DNA from: a virus
Virus record (IMG/VR): IMGVR_UViG_3300023179_000270
Span: 1-37,267 of that record
Strand: one strand, 5' to 3'
Length of the DNA: 37,267 bases
This document shows, piece after piece, positions 25,729 through 33,884 of the stretch. Position numbers and translations under genes: made by a program. How positions within the stretch are numbered: position 1 is the stretch's first letter; every line of letters begins with the position of its first letter. A model generated the notes under the pieces. That model saw only the letters and a program-made list of their open reading frames with translations, ran no database searches and was not told the DNA's origin.

Positions 25729-26720
25729 TGCTTAATAATCCACATTTCTATCATCGCACGATTCGCAAAGTTGTTGTTGCATTTGGTACTGTCTTTAATG
25801 ACTTATACGTTATTCGTCAATCATCAACAGGTCGTAATTTAGAAAAGTTTAAAGTACCACTGAACTATGGTGCAAAAGAAAAGTATATCGTTCGTTTAAC
25901 AACTGATCCTACGCTTACCAAATCAATTGCAACAGTAGTTCCTAGAATTTCGTTTGAATTAACTGGCATGACTTATGATGAATCACGTAAGTTACCTTCT
26001 ACACTTCGTAACTTTACCGCAAATACTTCAACATCAATCAATGCTCAGTTTGTTCCAGTGCCATATAACTACTCATTTTCAATGTCAATCTATGTGCGTA
26101 ATACAGAAGATGGCGCACAGATTATGGAACAAATTCTACCGTTCTTCACACCAGACTATACGGTAACTCTTGATTTCATTCATTCAATGGGTCACAAATA
26201 TGACATGCCTATCATTTTAAATTCTGTTTCCAATCAAACAGACTATGAAGGTGATATGATGTCAACCCGTTTGATTATTTGGAATCTAGAATTCACAGCA
26301 AAAGGATATGTCTGGCCACCTGTGCAGAATGCGGAAGTTATTCGTCAAGCTAATACAAGTGTTTACTATGAAACATCTTCAAGAAATTCACAGAAAGTTT
26401 ATGTTGATTATGCAAACGGTGTGGGTTATTTTAATCAGACAGAAAATATTCATGTTGCAAACAGAGGTGTAACAGGACAAGTTGTTTATTTTAGCAACAA
26501 CGATACTGGTGTTTTAATTGTAGATAATCTAAACAAACTACTAAAAGCAAATGATAAAGTGGTCGGTGATACTACAAATGCATCATTTACAATTACCACA
26601 ATTGATACTAATCCATTGAAATCGGTGTTGATTGTAACTAAACCTGCACCTAATACAGCATTACCGAATCAAGCATTTGGATTTTCTGAAACAATATCTG
26701 AATACCCTAATATAACTTAA
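25728..26720 (+). CDS. 15: Tail sheath stabiliser and completion protein, T4 gp15 homologue
   Basis: A 330-residue protein (T4 gp15 272). Motifs: NNPHFYHRTIRKVVVAFGTV, LEKFKVPLNYGAKEKYIVRL, PRISFELTGMTYDESRKL and PVPYNYSFSMSIYVRNTED. In T4, gp15 forms the hexameric ring that ends the tail and binds the neck. The C-terminal ~100 residues beyond the conserved part (VYFSNNDTGVLIVDNLNKLL) explain the greater length and look like an added small beta domain, as seen also in the gp13 homologue (GTGTIFDQEIL-like segment). Confidence 0.92.
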   Translation: MLNNPHFYHRTIRKVVVAFGTVFNDLYVIRQSSTGRNLEKFKVPLNYGAKEKYIVRLTTDPTLTKSIATVVPRISFELTGMTYDESRKLPSTLRNFTANTSTSINAQFVPVPYNYSFSMSIYVRNTEDGAQIMEQILPFFTPDYTVTLDFIHSMGHKYDMPIILNSVSNQTDYEGDMMSTRLIIWNLEFTAKGYVWPPVQNAEVIRQANTSVYYETSSRNSQKVYVDYANGVGYFNQTENIHVANRGVTGQVVYFSNNDTGVLIVDNLNKLLKANDKVVGDTTNASFTITTIDTNPLKSVLIVTKPAPNTALPNQAFGFSETISEYPNIT

Positions 26721-26722
26721 TC

Positions 26723-27124
26723 ATGTCTAAATTGAATGAAAAATTATCTGAGGTTCTTGATGTAGAACCTATTGAGATTGAATCTGCTCCTGTTGTGGCT
26801 AAAGACCATACAGAAGACGATGCTGAGTTTGCTCGTAAGAACATTCGCAATCTGATTGAAAAAGGTAATGTTGCTATGGATAATTTATTGATTGTTGCAA
26901 AAGAATCCGAGCATCCAAGAGCATATGAAGTTGCTGCTGGTTTTATTAAGAATTTATCTGACTTAAATAAAGATTTACTTGAAGTACAAAAACGTAAAAA
27001 AGACTTGACTGGCGAAACGCAAAGTGCAAAAAACATAAATGTAGATAAGGCAGTCTTTGTTGGATCTACAACCGAATTAGTAAAATTTTTAAAGAATAAG
27101 GACAATCATGGAACAACTAATTGA
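26723..27124 (+). CDS. 16: Small terminase subunit, T4 gp16 homologue
   Basis: A 133-residue protein (T4 gp16 164). The core DAEFARKNIRNLIEKGNVAM and HPRAYEVAAGFIKNLSDLNK is typical of gp16 and forms the central helical hairpin of the ring; KDLLEVQKRKKDL continues it. The end VFVGSTTELVKFLKNK is also typical. gp16 forms a ring that recognises DNA and regulates the large subunit. Its last 17 nt overlap the start of the Dps-like gene, which carries its own Shine-Dalgarno sequence inside the gp16 gene. Confidence 0.9.
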   Translation: MSKLNEKLSEVLDVEPIEIESAPVVAKDHTEDDAEFARKNIRNLIEKGNVAMDNLLIVAKESEHPRAYEVAAGFIKNLSDLNKDLLEVQKRKKDLTGETQSAKNINVDKAVFVGSTTELVKFLKNKDNHGTTN

Positions 27125-27542
27125 ACAACTCAAAGTAATTTTAGGTACAAATTTTGGTCTGTATCTTAAAGCACACAACTATCATTGGAACATAGAAGGT
27201 AATAATTTTCCACAATATCATTCTTTTTTGGATAGTTTTTATAATTCTGTTTTTGAACAAACAGATAATATTGCAGAACATATTCGTGCATTGAATGCAT
27301 ATGCACCAGGTTCATTTACACGTTTCATTGAGTTGTCTGCTGTTGAAGAGGCAACAACAGTGCCTGATGCATTAACAATGATGACCAATTTAAAAAATGA
27401 TAACGACAAATACATTATGCAGCTAAGAGCAGGTATCGTTGTTGCTGATGCTGCTGGTGAACCTGCTGTATCAAACTTTCTACAAGACTTGTTAGGTGCT
27501 CATCAGAAACATGGCTGGATGCTCCGTAGCATCGTGAAGTAA
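27108..27542 (+). CDS. Dps-like ferritin-family protein inside the terminase operon
   Basis: A 144-residue protein with Dps sequence: YLKAHNYHWNIEGNNFPQYH, then FLDSFYNSVFEQTDNIAEHI and RALNAYAPGS. The five ferroxidase residues of Dps align with the expected spacing: H26, H38, D42, D53 and E57 (12, 4, 11 and 4 residues apart, as in E. coli Dps). Dps proteins form 12-subunit shells that oxidise and store Fe(II) with peroxide and may bind DNA. The protein is shorter than E. coli Dps (167) and lacks the Lys-rich N-terminal tail used there for DNA binding. An AAGGA sequence at 27098-27102 supports this start. It overlaps gp16 by 17 nt and its stop overlaps the gp17 start by one base, so it is made with the terminase subunits. 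Role in the phage is unknown. Confidence 0.9.
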   Translation: MEQLIEQLKVILGTNFGLYLKAHNYHWNIEGNNFPQYHSFLDSFYNSVFEQTDNIAEHIRALNAYAPGSFTRFIELSAVEEATTVPDALTMMTNLKNDNDKYIMQLRAGIVVADAAGEPAVSNFLQDLLGAHQKHGWMLRSIVK

Positions 27543-29161
27543 TGTCTGACGGATATCTTGGTAATGACCGACTCAAAAAAGTCGGTGTTGAATTATCCTA
27601 CACACAAGAACAAGTTGCAGAGATTTTAAAATGCACTGATGATCCAGTGTATTTTATTAGAAAGTATGTACAGATTGTAAACGTTGATTTGGGTCTTGTA
27701 CCTTTTAATATGTGGGGGTTTCAAGAACAAATGGTTCGTGATTTTCATGCGAATCGTTTTTCAATCTGTAAGATGCCTCGGCAGGTAGGAAAAACAACCA
27801 CAACAGTAGGTTATATGTTGTGGGCTGTTCTATTCCAATCCGATTATACTGTAGGTATTCTTGCGAACAAAGGATCGTTAGCAAGAGAGATTCTAAGCCG
27901 TCTTCAGAAAGCATATGAATATTTGCCTATTTGGCTACAACAAGGTATCGTTGTGTGGAACAAAGGTAACATTGAATTAGAAAACGGTTCAAAAATATTC
28001 GCATATGCAACATCTGCTGCTGGTGTTCGCGGTGGTACGTATAATTTAATTTTCTTAGATGAATTCGCATTTGTGCCTCATAACATGGCACAAGAATTCT
28101 TCACATCAACTTACCCTGTTATTTCTTCAGGTAAGACTACAAAGGTTATTATTGTTTCAACGCCAAACGGTCTGAATCAATTCTATAAGATGTGGACTGA
28201 TGCGATAGAAGGTCGTTCTACTTACAAGCCAATTGAAGTGCATTGGTCTATGGTGCCAGGTCGTGATGCTGCATGGAAAGATGAAACGATTCGCAACACT
28301 TCTGAAGAACAATTTAGACAAGAATTTGAAACAGAATTCATTGGTTCATCTGCAACACTCATTTCTGGCGCTAAACTAAGAAGCCTTGCATTTCATAATC
28401 CATTATCTTCAGTTGAAGGACTTGACATATACGAAGAACCAGTTCAAGGTAAATTGTATATCTGTACCGTAGATTGTGCCGAGGGCGTAGACCAAGATTA
28501 TTCAACAATTAATGTTATAGATGTATCACAAACACCGTATAGACAAGTAGCAAAGTATCGTAATAATAAGTTACCGTTATTATTCTTTCCAACGGTAATC
28601 TATTCTTTAGCCAGAAAATACAATGAAGCCTACGTTCTGATTGAAACGAATAACGTAGGACAACAAGTTGTTGACATTCTACACTATGAATTGGAATATG
28701 AGAATGTCTACAAACTTGAGCATCATCATATTAAAGGACAAAGTATTTCTGGTGGTTTCAAACGTTCTTCTTCTTTTGGCATCAGAACAACAAAGACAGT
28801 TAAAAAGATCGGTTGCGCTAACTTGAAAACGCTTATAGAGAACGACAAGTTAATTATCAACGATTTTGATACGATTGCAGAAATGAATACTTTCGTAAGA
28901 ATTCGTGATTCATATGCAGCAGAAGAGGGAAATAATGATGACTTAGTTATGGGCTTAGTTATATTTGCTTGGCTATCCGCGCAGTCATACTTCAGAGATT
29001 CTACGAATATTGACATTCGCCGTGTACTACTCCAAGAAAATAGCACATTTGATGAAGAAAACCTGACTCCCGTTGGCATCATTGATGACGGTAGAAAAGA
29101 AGAAGTTATCAATGATGGGAAAGACATTTGGTCTACCCAAGGGTATTCTTCAACTTTCTAA
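27542..29161 (+). CDS. 17: Large terminase subunit, T4 gp17 homologue
   Basis: A 539-residue protein (T4 gp17 610). ATPase part: Walker A PRQVGKTTT (residues 79-87, with Lys84), Walker B LIFLDE (169-174, catalytic Glu174) and coupling motif VSTPNG (205-210). Nuclease part: DCAEGVDQDYS with Asp311, IETNNVG with Glu368, and NNDDLVMG with Asp466/Asp467, matching the acidic triad of gp17. It pumps DNA into the prohead and cuts the concatemer. It begins on the last base of the Dps-like gene. The acidic N-terminal extension of T4 gp17 is shorter here. All catalytic residues appear intact. Confidence 0.96.
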   Translation: MSDGYLGNDRLKKVGVELSYTQEQVAEILKCTDDPVYFIRKYVQIVNVDLGLVPFNMWGFQEQMVRDFHANRFSICKMPRQVGKTTTTVGYMLWAVLFQSDYTVGILANKGSLAREILSRLQKAYEYLPIWLQQGIVVWNKGNIELENGSKIFAYATSAAGVRGGTYNLIFLDEFAFVPHNMAQEFFTSTYPVISSGKTTKVIIVSTPNGLNQFYKMWTDAIEGRSTYKPIEVHWSMVPGRDAAWKDETIRNTSEEQFRQEFETEFIGSSATLISGAKLRSLAFHNPLSSVEGLDIYEEPVQGKLYICTVDCAEGVDQDYSTINVIDVSQTPYRQVAKYRNNKLPLLFFPTVIYSLARKYNEAYVLIETNNVGQQVVDILHYELEYENVYKLEHHHIKGQSISGGFKRSSSFGIRTTKTVKKIGCANLKTLIENDKLIINDFDTIAEMNTFVRIRDSYAAEEGNNDDLVMGLVIFAWLSAQSYFRDSTNIDIRRVLLQENSTFDEENLTPVGIIDDGRKEEVINDGKDIWSTQGYSSTF

Positions 29162-29172
29162 ATAACTAAATA
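29157..29172 (+). promoter_or_regulatory. Two late-promoter-like boxes before the sheath gene
   Basis: TCTAAATA (29157-29164, containing the gp17 stop) and ACTAAATA (29165-29172) lie in tandem 45 nt before the sheath ATG. The gene has a strong Shine-Dalgarno AAAGGAG at 29204-29210. Placement fits a late promoter for the highly expressed tail genes. Confidence 0.42.
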
Positions 29173-29217
29173 GACAATCAAAACGAATTTGACCCATTCT
29201 ACTAAAGGAGAAATCCA

Positions 29218-30897
29218 ATGGCATTTCAGTTATCACCTGGGGTAAACGTATCAGAAATTGACCTGACTACAATCGTCCCCTCAGTCGCCACATCCATTGG
29301 CGCATTTGCCGGTCCGTTTGCATGGGGTCCAGTTGGTGAAATCATTACTATTTCCGATGAAGTCCGTCTTGCTGCAACATTTGGCAAGCCAGACTCAACA
29401 AATTATGAATACTGGTTCTCAGCAGCAAACTTCTTGGCTTATTCAAGCAATTTAAAAGTCGTTCGTGCAGTCAATGCTGCTACAGCACGAAACGCATCTG
29501 CAAATGGTACTGTCGTTCTAATTAAAAATAGCGATGATTGGTTAGACAACTATTCTAGTGGTGCAAACACTTATGGTTATTTTACTGCACGTTATGCTGG
29601 AGCAATCGGCAATTCATTAAAAGTTTCAATGGCTGATGCTAACACATATAACAACTGGACTTATTCATCACTATTCACATCAACACCAGGAACATCAACA
29701 TATGTTTCAAACAAAAATGGTGCAAACGATGAAATTCATATCGTTGTTATTGATGAAGATGGTTTGTTTACAGGTACAGCAAACACAGTTCTAGAAAAAT
29801 ATGCTTTTGTTTCTAAAGCTGCCGATGCAAAAGATGACTCAGGTAATGCAAACTATTACAAAACAGTTCTTCAGAACAAATCTAATTACATTAACTGGAT
29901 GGCTCATCCAGGCACCACCGGTTCTGGAACTGCATGGGGATCAAATGCAAATGCATCAACATTTGCTGGTCTAACAGGTAACGTTACAGTGTCTCTATCA
30001 GGCGGTGTTGACGGTACAACTTCAACAGCAAACGTTGTGACAGCATACGATTATTTCAATAACGCAGAAGCAGTTGACATTTCTCTAATCGTTAGCGGTC
30101 CAGGTGATGCAACAGTCGCAACATCACTTATCGCAACTTGCGAATCAAGAAAAGATTGTGTTGTATTCTTGTCACCTACAAAAGCAAGCGTTGTTGACAA
30201 TGCAGGTTCAGAGACAACATCAGTCACAAGTTATCGCAATTCATTAACAAGCTCATCATATGCTGTCATTGATTGCAACTGGAAGTATCAATATGACAAG
30301 TACAATGATGTGTATCGTTGGTTGCCATTAAACGGTGACGTTGCTGGTCTATGTGCAAGAACAGACCTTGAAAGAGATCCATGGTTCTCACCAGGTGGTT
30401 TGAATCGCGGTATCATCAAGAATGTTATTAAACTTGCATGGAATCCAACAAAGACAAACCGTGATGACCTCTATATCAAGGGTGTTAACCCAATCGTTTC
30501 ATTCCAAGGCGAAGGTACAGTTCTATTTGGTGATAAGACAATGCTTTCTAAGCCAAGTGCATTTGATCGTATCAATGTTCGCCGCTTGTTTATTGTCCTT
30601 GAGAAGGCAATTTCAAGAGCAGCAAGATTCTCAATGTTTGAATTCAACGATCAATTTACACGCGCACAGTTTGTTTCACTAGTTGAACCATATCTACGCG
30701 ATGTTCAAGGTCGCCGTGGTATTACTGACTTCCGTGTTGTCTGTAACGAAACCAATAACACTGGTGAAATTATTGACCGCAACGAATTCGTTGGTGATAT
30801 CTACATCAAACCTGCCCGTTCAATCAACTTTATCCAACTTAACTTTGTCGCAGTACGCACTGGCGTATCGTTTGATGAAGTGGTTGGAAAGTTTTAA
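29218..30897 (+). CDS. 18: Contractile tail sheath protein, T4 gp18 homologue
   Basis: A 559-residue protein (T4 gp18 659). Diagnostic sequence: FQLSPGVNVSEIDLTTIVPS, ATSIGAFAGPFAWGPVGEII at the N-terminus, and in the C-terminal polymerisation domain DPWFSPGGLNRGIIKNVIKL, FGDKTMLSKPSAFDRINVRR and GDIYIKPARSINFIQLNFVA. These are the conserved sheath core strands. The middle (~110-300) is the variable outer part and is shorter than in T4. Strong Shine-Dalgarno AAAGGAG 7 nt before the ATG and codons unlike the fibre genes (more C-ending) fit high expression. The gene identifies the phage as a myovirus. Confidence 0.96.
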   Translation: MAFQLSPGVNVSEIDLTTIVPSVATSIGAFAGPFAWGPVGEIITISDEVRLAATFGKPDSTNYEYWFSAANFLAYSSNLKVVRAVNAATARNASANGTVVLIKNSDDWLDNYSSGANTYGYFTARYAGAIGNSLKVSMADANTYNNWTYSSLFTSTPGTSTYVSNKNGANDEIHIVVIDEDGLFTGTANTVLEKYAFVSKAADAKDDSGNANYYKTVLQNKSNYINWMAHPGTTGSGTAWGSNANASTFAGLTGNVTVSLSGGVDGTTSTANVVTAYDYFNNAEAVDISLIVSGPGDATVATSLIATCESRKDCVVFLSPTKASVVDNAGSETTSVTSYRNSLTSSSYAVIDCNWKYQYDKYNDVYRWLPLNGDVAGLCARTDLERDPWFSPGGLNRGIIKNVIKLAWNPTKTNRDDLYIKGVNPIVSFQGEGTVLFGDKTMLSKPSAFDRINVRRLFIVLEKAISRAARFSMFEFNDQFTRAQFVSLVEPYLRDVQGRRGITDFRVVCNETNNTGEIIDRNEFVGDIYIKPARSINFIQLNFVAVRTGVSFDEVVGKF

Positions 30898-30903
30898 TAA
30901 ATA
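30896..30903 (+). promoter_or_regulatory. Late-promoter-like box AATAAATA
   Basis: Overlaps the gp18 stop and lies 19 nt before the tube gene ATG at 30923, with AGGAG at 30911-30915 between. One mismatch to the T4 octamer; the short leader would just include the Shine-Dalgarno sequence. Confidence 0.35.
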
Positions 30904-30922
30904 AGAGAACAGGAGAACAATA

Positions 30923-31468
30923 ATGGCATTCAGTGTAAATGATTTTAGAGCGCAAATGCAAGGTGACGGTGCCCGCCCGAACCTATTTGAAGTCTCTATG
31001 CCTTTCCCTGGTTTCTCTGCACCAGGAAATGCACAAACAAAACTTACATTCATGTGTAAGACTGCTCAATTGCCAGGTTCAACACTCGGTGTTGTTCCTG
31101 TGCAATACTTTGGTCGTGAACTAAAGTTTGTTGGTAACAGAACGTTCGCAGATTGGACAATCACAGTTATCAATGATGAAGACTTTGTTATCCGTAACGC
31201 ATTTGAAAGATGGATGAACGGTATCAATAGTCACAACCTTAACGTTCGTAATCCATTAGCCGCTGCGCCTCTAGGATACTCAGTTGACGGCGAAGTAAAG
31301 CAGTTTGGTAAGAAAGGTGATGTACTCAAAAAGTATAAGTTTATTGGTCTATTCCCAACGGATGTTACTCCAATTGATGTTGATTGGGGTTCAAACGATA
31401 CCATTGAAGAGTTTTCAGTAACTCTAACATATCAGTGGTGGGAATCAGTAGAAGACGGTGTAGTGTAA
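30923..31468 (+). CDS. 19: Tail tube protein, T4 gp19 homologue
   Basis: A 181-residue protein (T4 gp19 163). Motifs: FSVNDFRAQMQGDGARPNLF, TFMCKTAQLPGSTLGVVPVQ, FVGNRTFADWTITVINDEDF and ATPase-free beta-barrel strands ending EFSVTLTYQWWE. gp19 hexamers stack as the inner tube around which the sheath contracts. It follows gp18 with a good AGGAG site. A stable hairpin stands two bases after its stop codon, consistent with the end of the tail transcription unit. Confidence 0.95.
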   Translation: MAFSVNDFRAQMQGDGARPNLFEVSMPFPGFSAPGNAQTKLTFMCKTAQLPGSTLGVVPVQYFGRELKFVGNRTFADWTITVINDEDFVIRNAFERWMNGINSHNLNVRNPLAAAPLGYSVDGEVKQFGKKGDVLKKYKFIGLFPTDVTPIDVDWGSNDTIEEFSVTLTYQWWESVEDGVV

Positions 31469-31469
31469 C

Positions 31470-31491
31470 GAAGAGGACTTCGGTCCTCTTC
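31470..31491 (+). terminator. Perfect 9-bp hairpin with UUCG tetraloop
   Basis: The arms GAAGAGGAC and GTCCTCTTC pair perfectly around a TTCG loop, closed by C-G, the exceptionally stable C(UUCG)G type that is common in T4 intercistronic regions. The run of T expected of an intrinsic terminator is weak (TATCAACTTT), so it could be a terminator, an mRNA 3'-end stabiliser or both. Confidence 0.75.
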
Positions 31492-31515
31492 TATCAACTT
31501 TAGGATGAATTATTA

Positions 31516-32160
31516 ATGGCAATTTACCTTCTTATCAAAGAACATGCTTACACAGGTTTAAAATATCTGTGTAAGCATGTTGCATCTTCTTTTTCCGATT
31601 GTGAAAAGTATAAAGGTTCTGGCACTTATTGGAAAAGACATTTAAAGCAATATGGCAATAATGTAAAAACTACCTGTCTTTTTGTTACAGATGATAAAGA
31701 TGAATTTAGGGAAATAGCCAAAAAATATTCTTTAAAATTTGATGTAGTTAATTCTAAAGAATGGGCAAATTTATGTACGGAGGAAGGTCAAGGTGGAAAT
31801 ACTGTACTTGATAAAAAACTTCACGGTGAGAAAAGCAAAAAAACATGGCAAAATCCATTTGTTAGAGAAAAATTACTAAGTCATTTATCGGAACATATAA
31901 AAATCATTCAACCTTTAGCTGCAAAAGCTGCAAAAGAAAAATTAACCGGTATTTCTAAGACGGAACAGCACAAACAAAACATGAGAGGAAAAAGACCTCA
32001 TGTTAATCAAACTGGTAATAAAAATAATAATGCTAAAAGCATTCAAACTCCATTTGGAATATTTGGAAGTATTCGTGAAGCATCTCAACAAATTAAAGGA
32101 TACACATATAAAATGATTTGGGATAGATTACAAAATGATAAAGAGTGGAGGTACGTCTGA
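31516..32160 (+). CDS. Probable free-standing homing endonuclease (GIY-YIG-like with NUMOD)
   Basis: A 214-residue protein inserted between tube and portal genes, which are adjacent in T4. The N-terminus YLLIKEHAYTGLKYLCKH, then YKGSGTYWKRHLKQYGNNVK looks like the degenerate GIY-YIG-type domain of a phage endonuclease family; the middle (GKRPHVNQTGNKNNNAKS) resembles NUMOD3, and the end (TPFGIFGSIREASQQIKGYT) resembles an IENR1/NUMOD1 DNA-binding helix. By eye it is more A-rich and Lys-rich than the flanking virion genes, as expected of a mobile gene. It ends ATGA-overlapping the portal gene, whose Shine-Dalgarno sequence lies inside its last codons. Active-site residues cannot be assigned with confidence. 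Confidence 0.72.
   Translation: MAIYLLIKEHAYTGLKYLCKHVASSFSDCEKYKGSGTYWKRHLKQYGNNVKTTCLFVTDDKDEFREIAKKYSLKFDVVNSKEWANLCTEEGQGGNTVLDKKLHGEKSKKTWQNPFVREKLLSHLSEHIKIIQPLAAKAAKEKLTGISKTEQHKQNMRGKRPHVNQTGNKNNNAKSIQTPFGIFGSIREASQQIKGYTYKMIWDRLQNDKEWRYV
32147..32152 (+). promoter_or_regulatory. Ribosome-binding site GGAGGT that decides the portal start
   Basis: GGAGGT ends 7 nt before ATG 32160, an ideal distance. An in-frame GTG at 32145 would extend the portal by five residues but lies upstream of this site, so ATG 32160 is the better start. The site is inside the coding sequence of the endonuclease gene. Confidence 0.7.
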
Positions 32161-33839
32161 TGGCTGTGCGGCTATTCGGTTTTACCTTAGGTAAAAAAGA
32201 CGTTGTTCAGGTTGAATCGCCTGAGCAACGCTCTTTTGCTTTGCCTACGGAAGCAATTGATGATGGTGCAGTTACTATCACATCCAATGCTTACTACGGA
32301 ACTTATGTTGATTTAGAAGGTTCTGTTCGTAATGAAATAGAACTAGTAACAAGATATCGTGAAATGGCTAATCATCCAGAATTGGAAATGGCTATTGATG
32401 ATATTGTAAATGAAGCAATCTCACATGATAAATCTGGTAAATCTATTGATATTCGCCTTGAAAAACTTAAGCAACCAGAAAATATCAAAAAGAAAATCAT
32501 TGAAGAATTTCAGAAGATTACTGCTCTATTAAACTATGGTAATCTTGCCGATGACTTGTTCAAGCGTTGGTATATTGACGGTAGAATTTACTATCATATC
32601 ATCGTTGATGAAAAGAAACCTAAAGAAGGTATTCAAGAATTACGATACATTGATCCACGCAAGATTCGTAAAGTGCGTGAAATCAAAAAAGGTAAAGACC
32701 CTAAGACTGGTGCTTTAATCATTGAATCAATGGCAGAGTATTATGTCTACAACGACAAGGGTACTACAACACAAACATATACCAGTGCAGTAAATGCTGG
32801 TTTGAGAATTGCACCTGATGCGATTCTAAATGTAAACTCAGGTTTGATGGATGCTAAAAATACATTCGTCATTTCATATCTACACAAAGCAATCAAACCT
32901 CTGAATCAGTTGCGTATGATTGAAGATGCGGTTGTTATCTACCGTGTCTCAAGAGCACCAGAGCGCAGAGTATTTTACATTGACGTTGGTAACTTACCAA
33001 AAGGTAAAGCAGAACAGTACCTACGCGATGTAATGATTAAGTACAAGAACAAAATTGTTTACGATGCACAAAGCGGAGAAATTCGTGATGAGCGTAAACA
33101 TATGTCAATGCTTGAAGACTTTTGGTTGCCTCGCCGTGAAGGTGGTAAAGGTACAGAAATCACTACATTACCAGCAGGTCAAAACTTAGGTGAACTTGCT
33201 GATGTTATTTACTTCAGACAGAAACTTTTAAACTCGCTGAATGTACCAATCTCTCGCTTAGAACCACAGCAAGGTGGTATGATTGGTGTAGGTAAGACAA
33301 CAGAAGTTACCCGTGATGAAGTTAAGTTTACACAATTCATTGACAGACTTCGTAACAAGTTTTCACAAATATTTGATAAAGCATTAGGCACTCAACTTGT
33401 TCTTAAAGGTATCTGTACTAAAGAAGAATGGAACGAATTTAAAGAATTCATCTATTATGATTTTGTAAAAGATAATAACTTTTCTGAAATGCGTGATGCA
33501 GAATTGTTGCGCGAAAGAGTTAGCTTACTAAGCGTTGTTGATCCATATGTTGGTCGTTACTACTCAGCAGAATGGGTAAGAAGAAATGTTCTGCAAATGT
33601 CCGATGAAGATATGAAGATGATTGACAAACAGATCAAAAAAGAAGCAGACTTAGGTATTGGCGGTCCAACTATGCCACCACAACCTGAGCAACCACAACA
33701 AGAAGAACAGGTAGATCCTGCACAATATCCTCCTGAAGATAATACAGCAGATGATAAATCTGAAGAATCAGATACACCTGATCTAGATGCTGAGGTGGAA
33801 AAATATACATCATTACTAAATAAGGGTAAAGGAAAATAA
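32160..33839 (+). CDS. 20: Portal vertex protein, T4 gp20 homologue
   Basis: A 559-residue protein from ATG 32160 (T4 gp20 524). Conserved sequence: VTRYREMANHPELEMAIDDI, ELRYIDPRKIRKVREIKKGK, FVISYLHKAIKPLNQLRMIE, DAVVIYRVSRAPERRVFYID, GNLPKGKAEQYLRDVM and LEPQQGGMIGVGKTTEVTRD. The dodecameric portal starts head assembly and is the docking site of the terminase. The last ~60 residues are acidic and Pro/Gln-rich (PPQPEQPQQEEQ), a disordered tail. Translation is probably coupled to the upstream endonuclease gene through an ATGA overlap. Confidence 0.96.
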   Translation: MAVRLFGFTLGKKDVVQVESPEQRSFALPTEAIDDGAVTITSNAYYGTYVDLEGSVRNEIELVTRYREMANHPELEMAIDDIVNEAISHDKSGKSIDIRLEKLKQPENIKKKIIEEFQKITALLNYGNLADDLFKRWYIDGRIYYHIIVDEKKPKEGIQELRYIDPRKIRKVREIKKGKDPKTGALIIESMAEYYVYNDKGTTTQTYTSAVNAGLRIAPDAILNVNSGLMDAKNTFVISYLHKAIKPLNQLRMIEDAVVIYRVSRAPERRVFYIDVGNLPKGKAEQYLRDVMIKYKNKIVYDAQSGEIRDERKHMSMLEDFWLPRREGGKGTEITTLPAGQNLGELADVIYFRQKLLNSLNVPISRLEPQQGGMIGVGKTTEVTRDEVKFTQFIDRLRNKFSQIFDKALGTQLVLKGICTKEEWNEFKEFIYYDFVKDNNFSEMRDAELLRERVSLLSVVDPYVGRYYSAEWVRRNVLQMSDEDMKMIDKQIKKEADLGIGGPTMPPQPEQPQQEEQVDPAQYPPEDNTADDKSEESDTPDLDAEVEKYTSLLNKGKGK

Positions 33840-33884
33840 ATGGAAAACTCAAATTTTTTAGATAAATCTAAAGGAAAATAAATG
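33828..33884 (+). repeat. 42-nt imperfect tandem duplication with a decoy start
   Basis: AAAGGAAAATAAATG occurs at 33828-33842 and again at 33870-33884, 42 nt apart, and the bases after each (TGGAAAACTCAAATTTTTTA versus TGAAAACCTCTCAATTTTTA) are also alike. The first copy opens a 13-codon frame (33840-33881, MENSNFLDKSKGK) that resembles the start of the next gene and ends on the base before its ATG. Confidence 0.8.

Noticed and set aside
26707-27105. 133-codon reading frame on the - strand opposite gp16
   Set aside because: It mirrors the coding region of a confidently identified small terminase gene and has biased composition typical of an antisense shadow.
32145-32159. GTG upstream start for the portal protein
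   Set aside because: The GGAGGT site at 32147-32152 lies after this GTG and at an ideal distance from ATG 32160.
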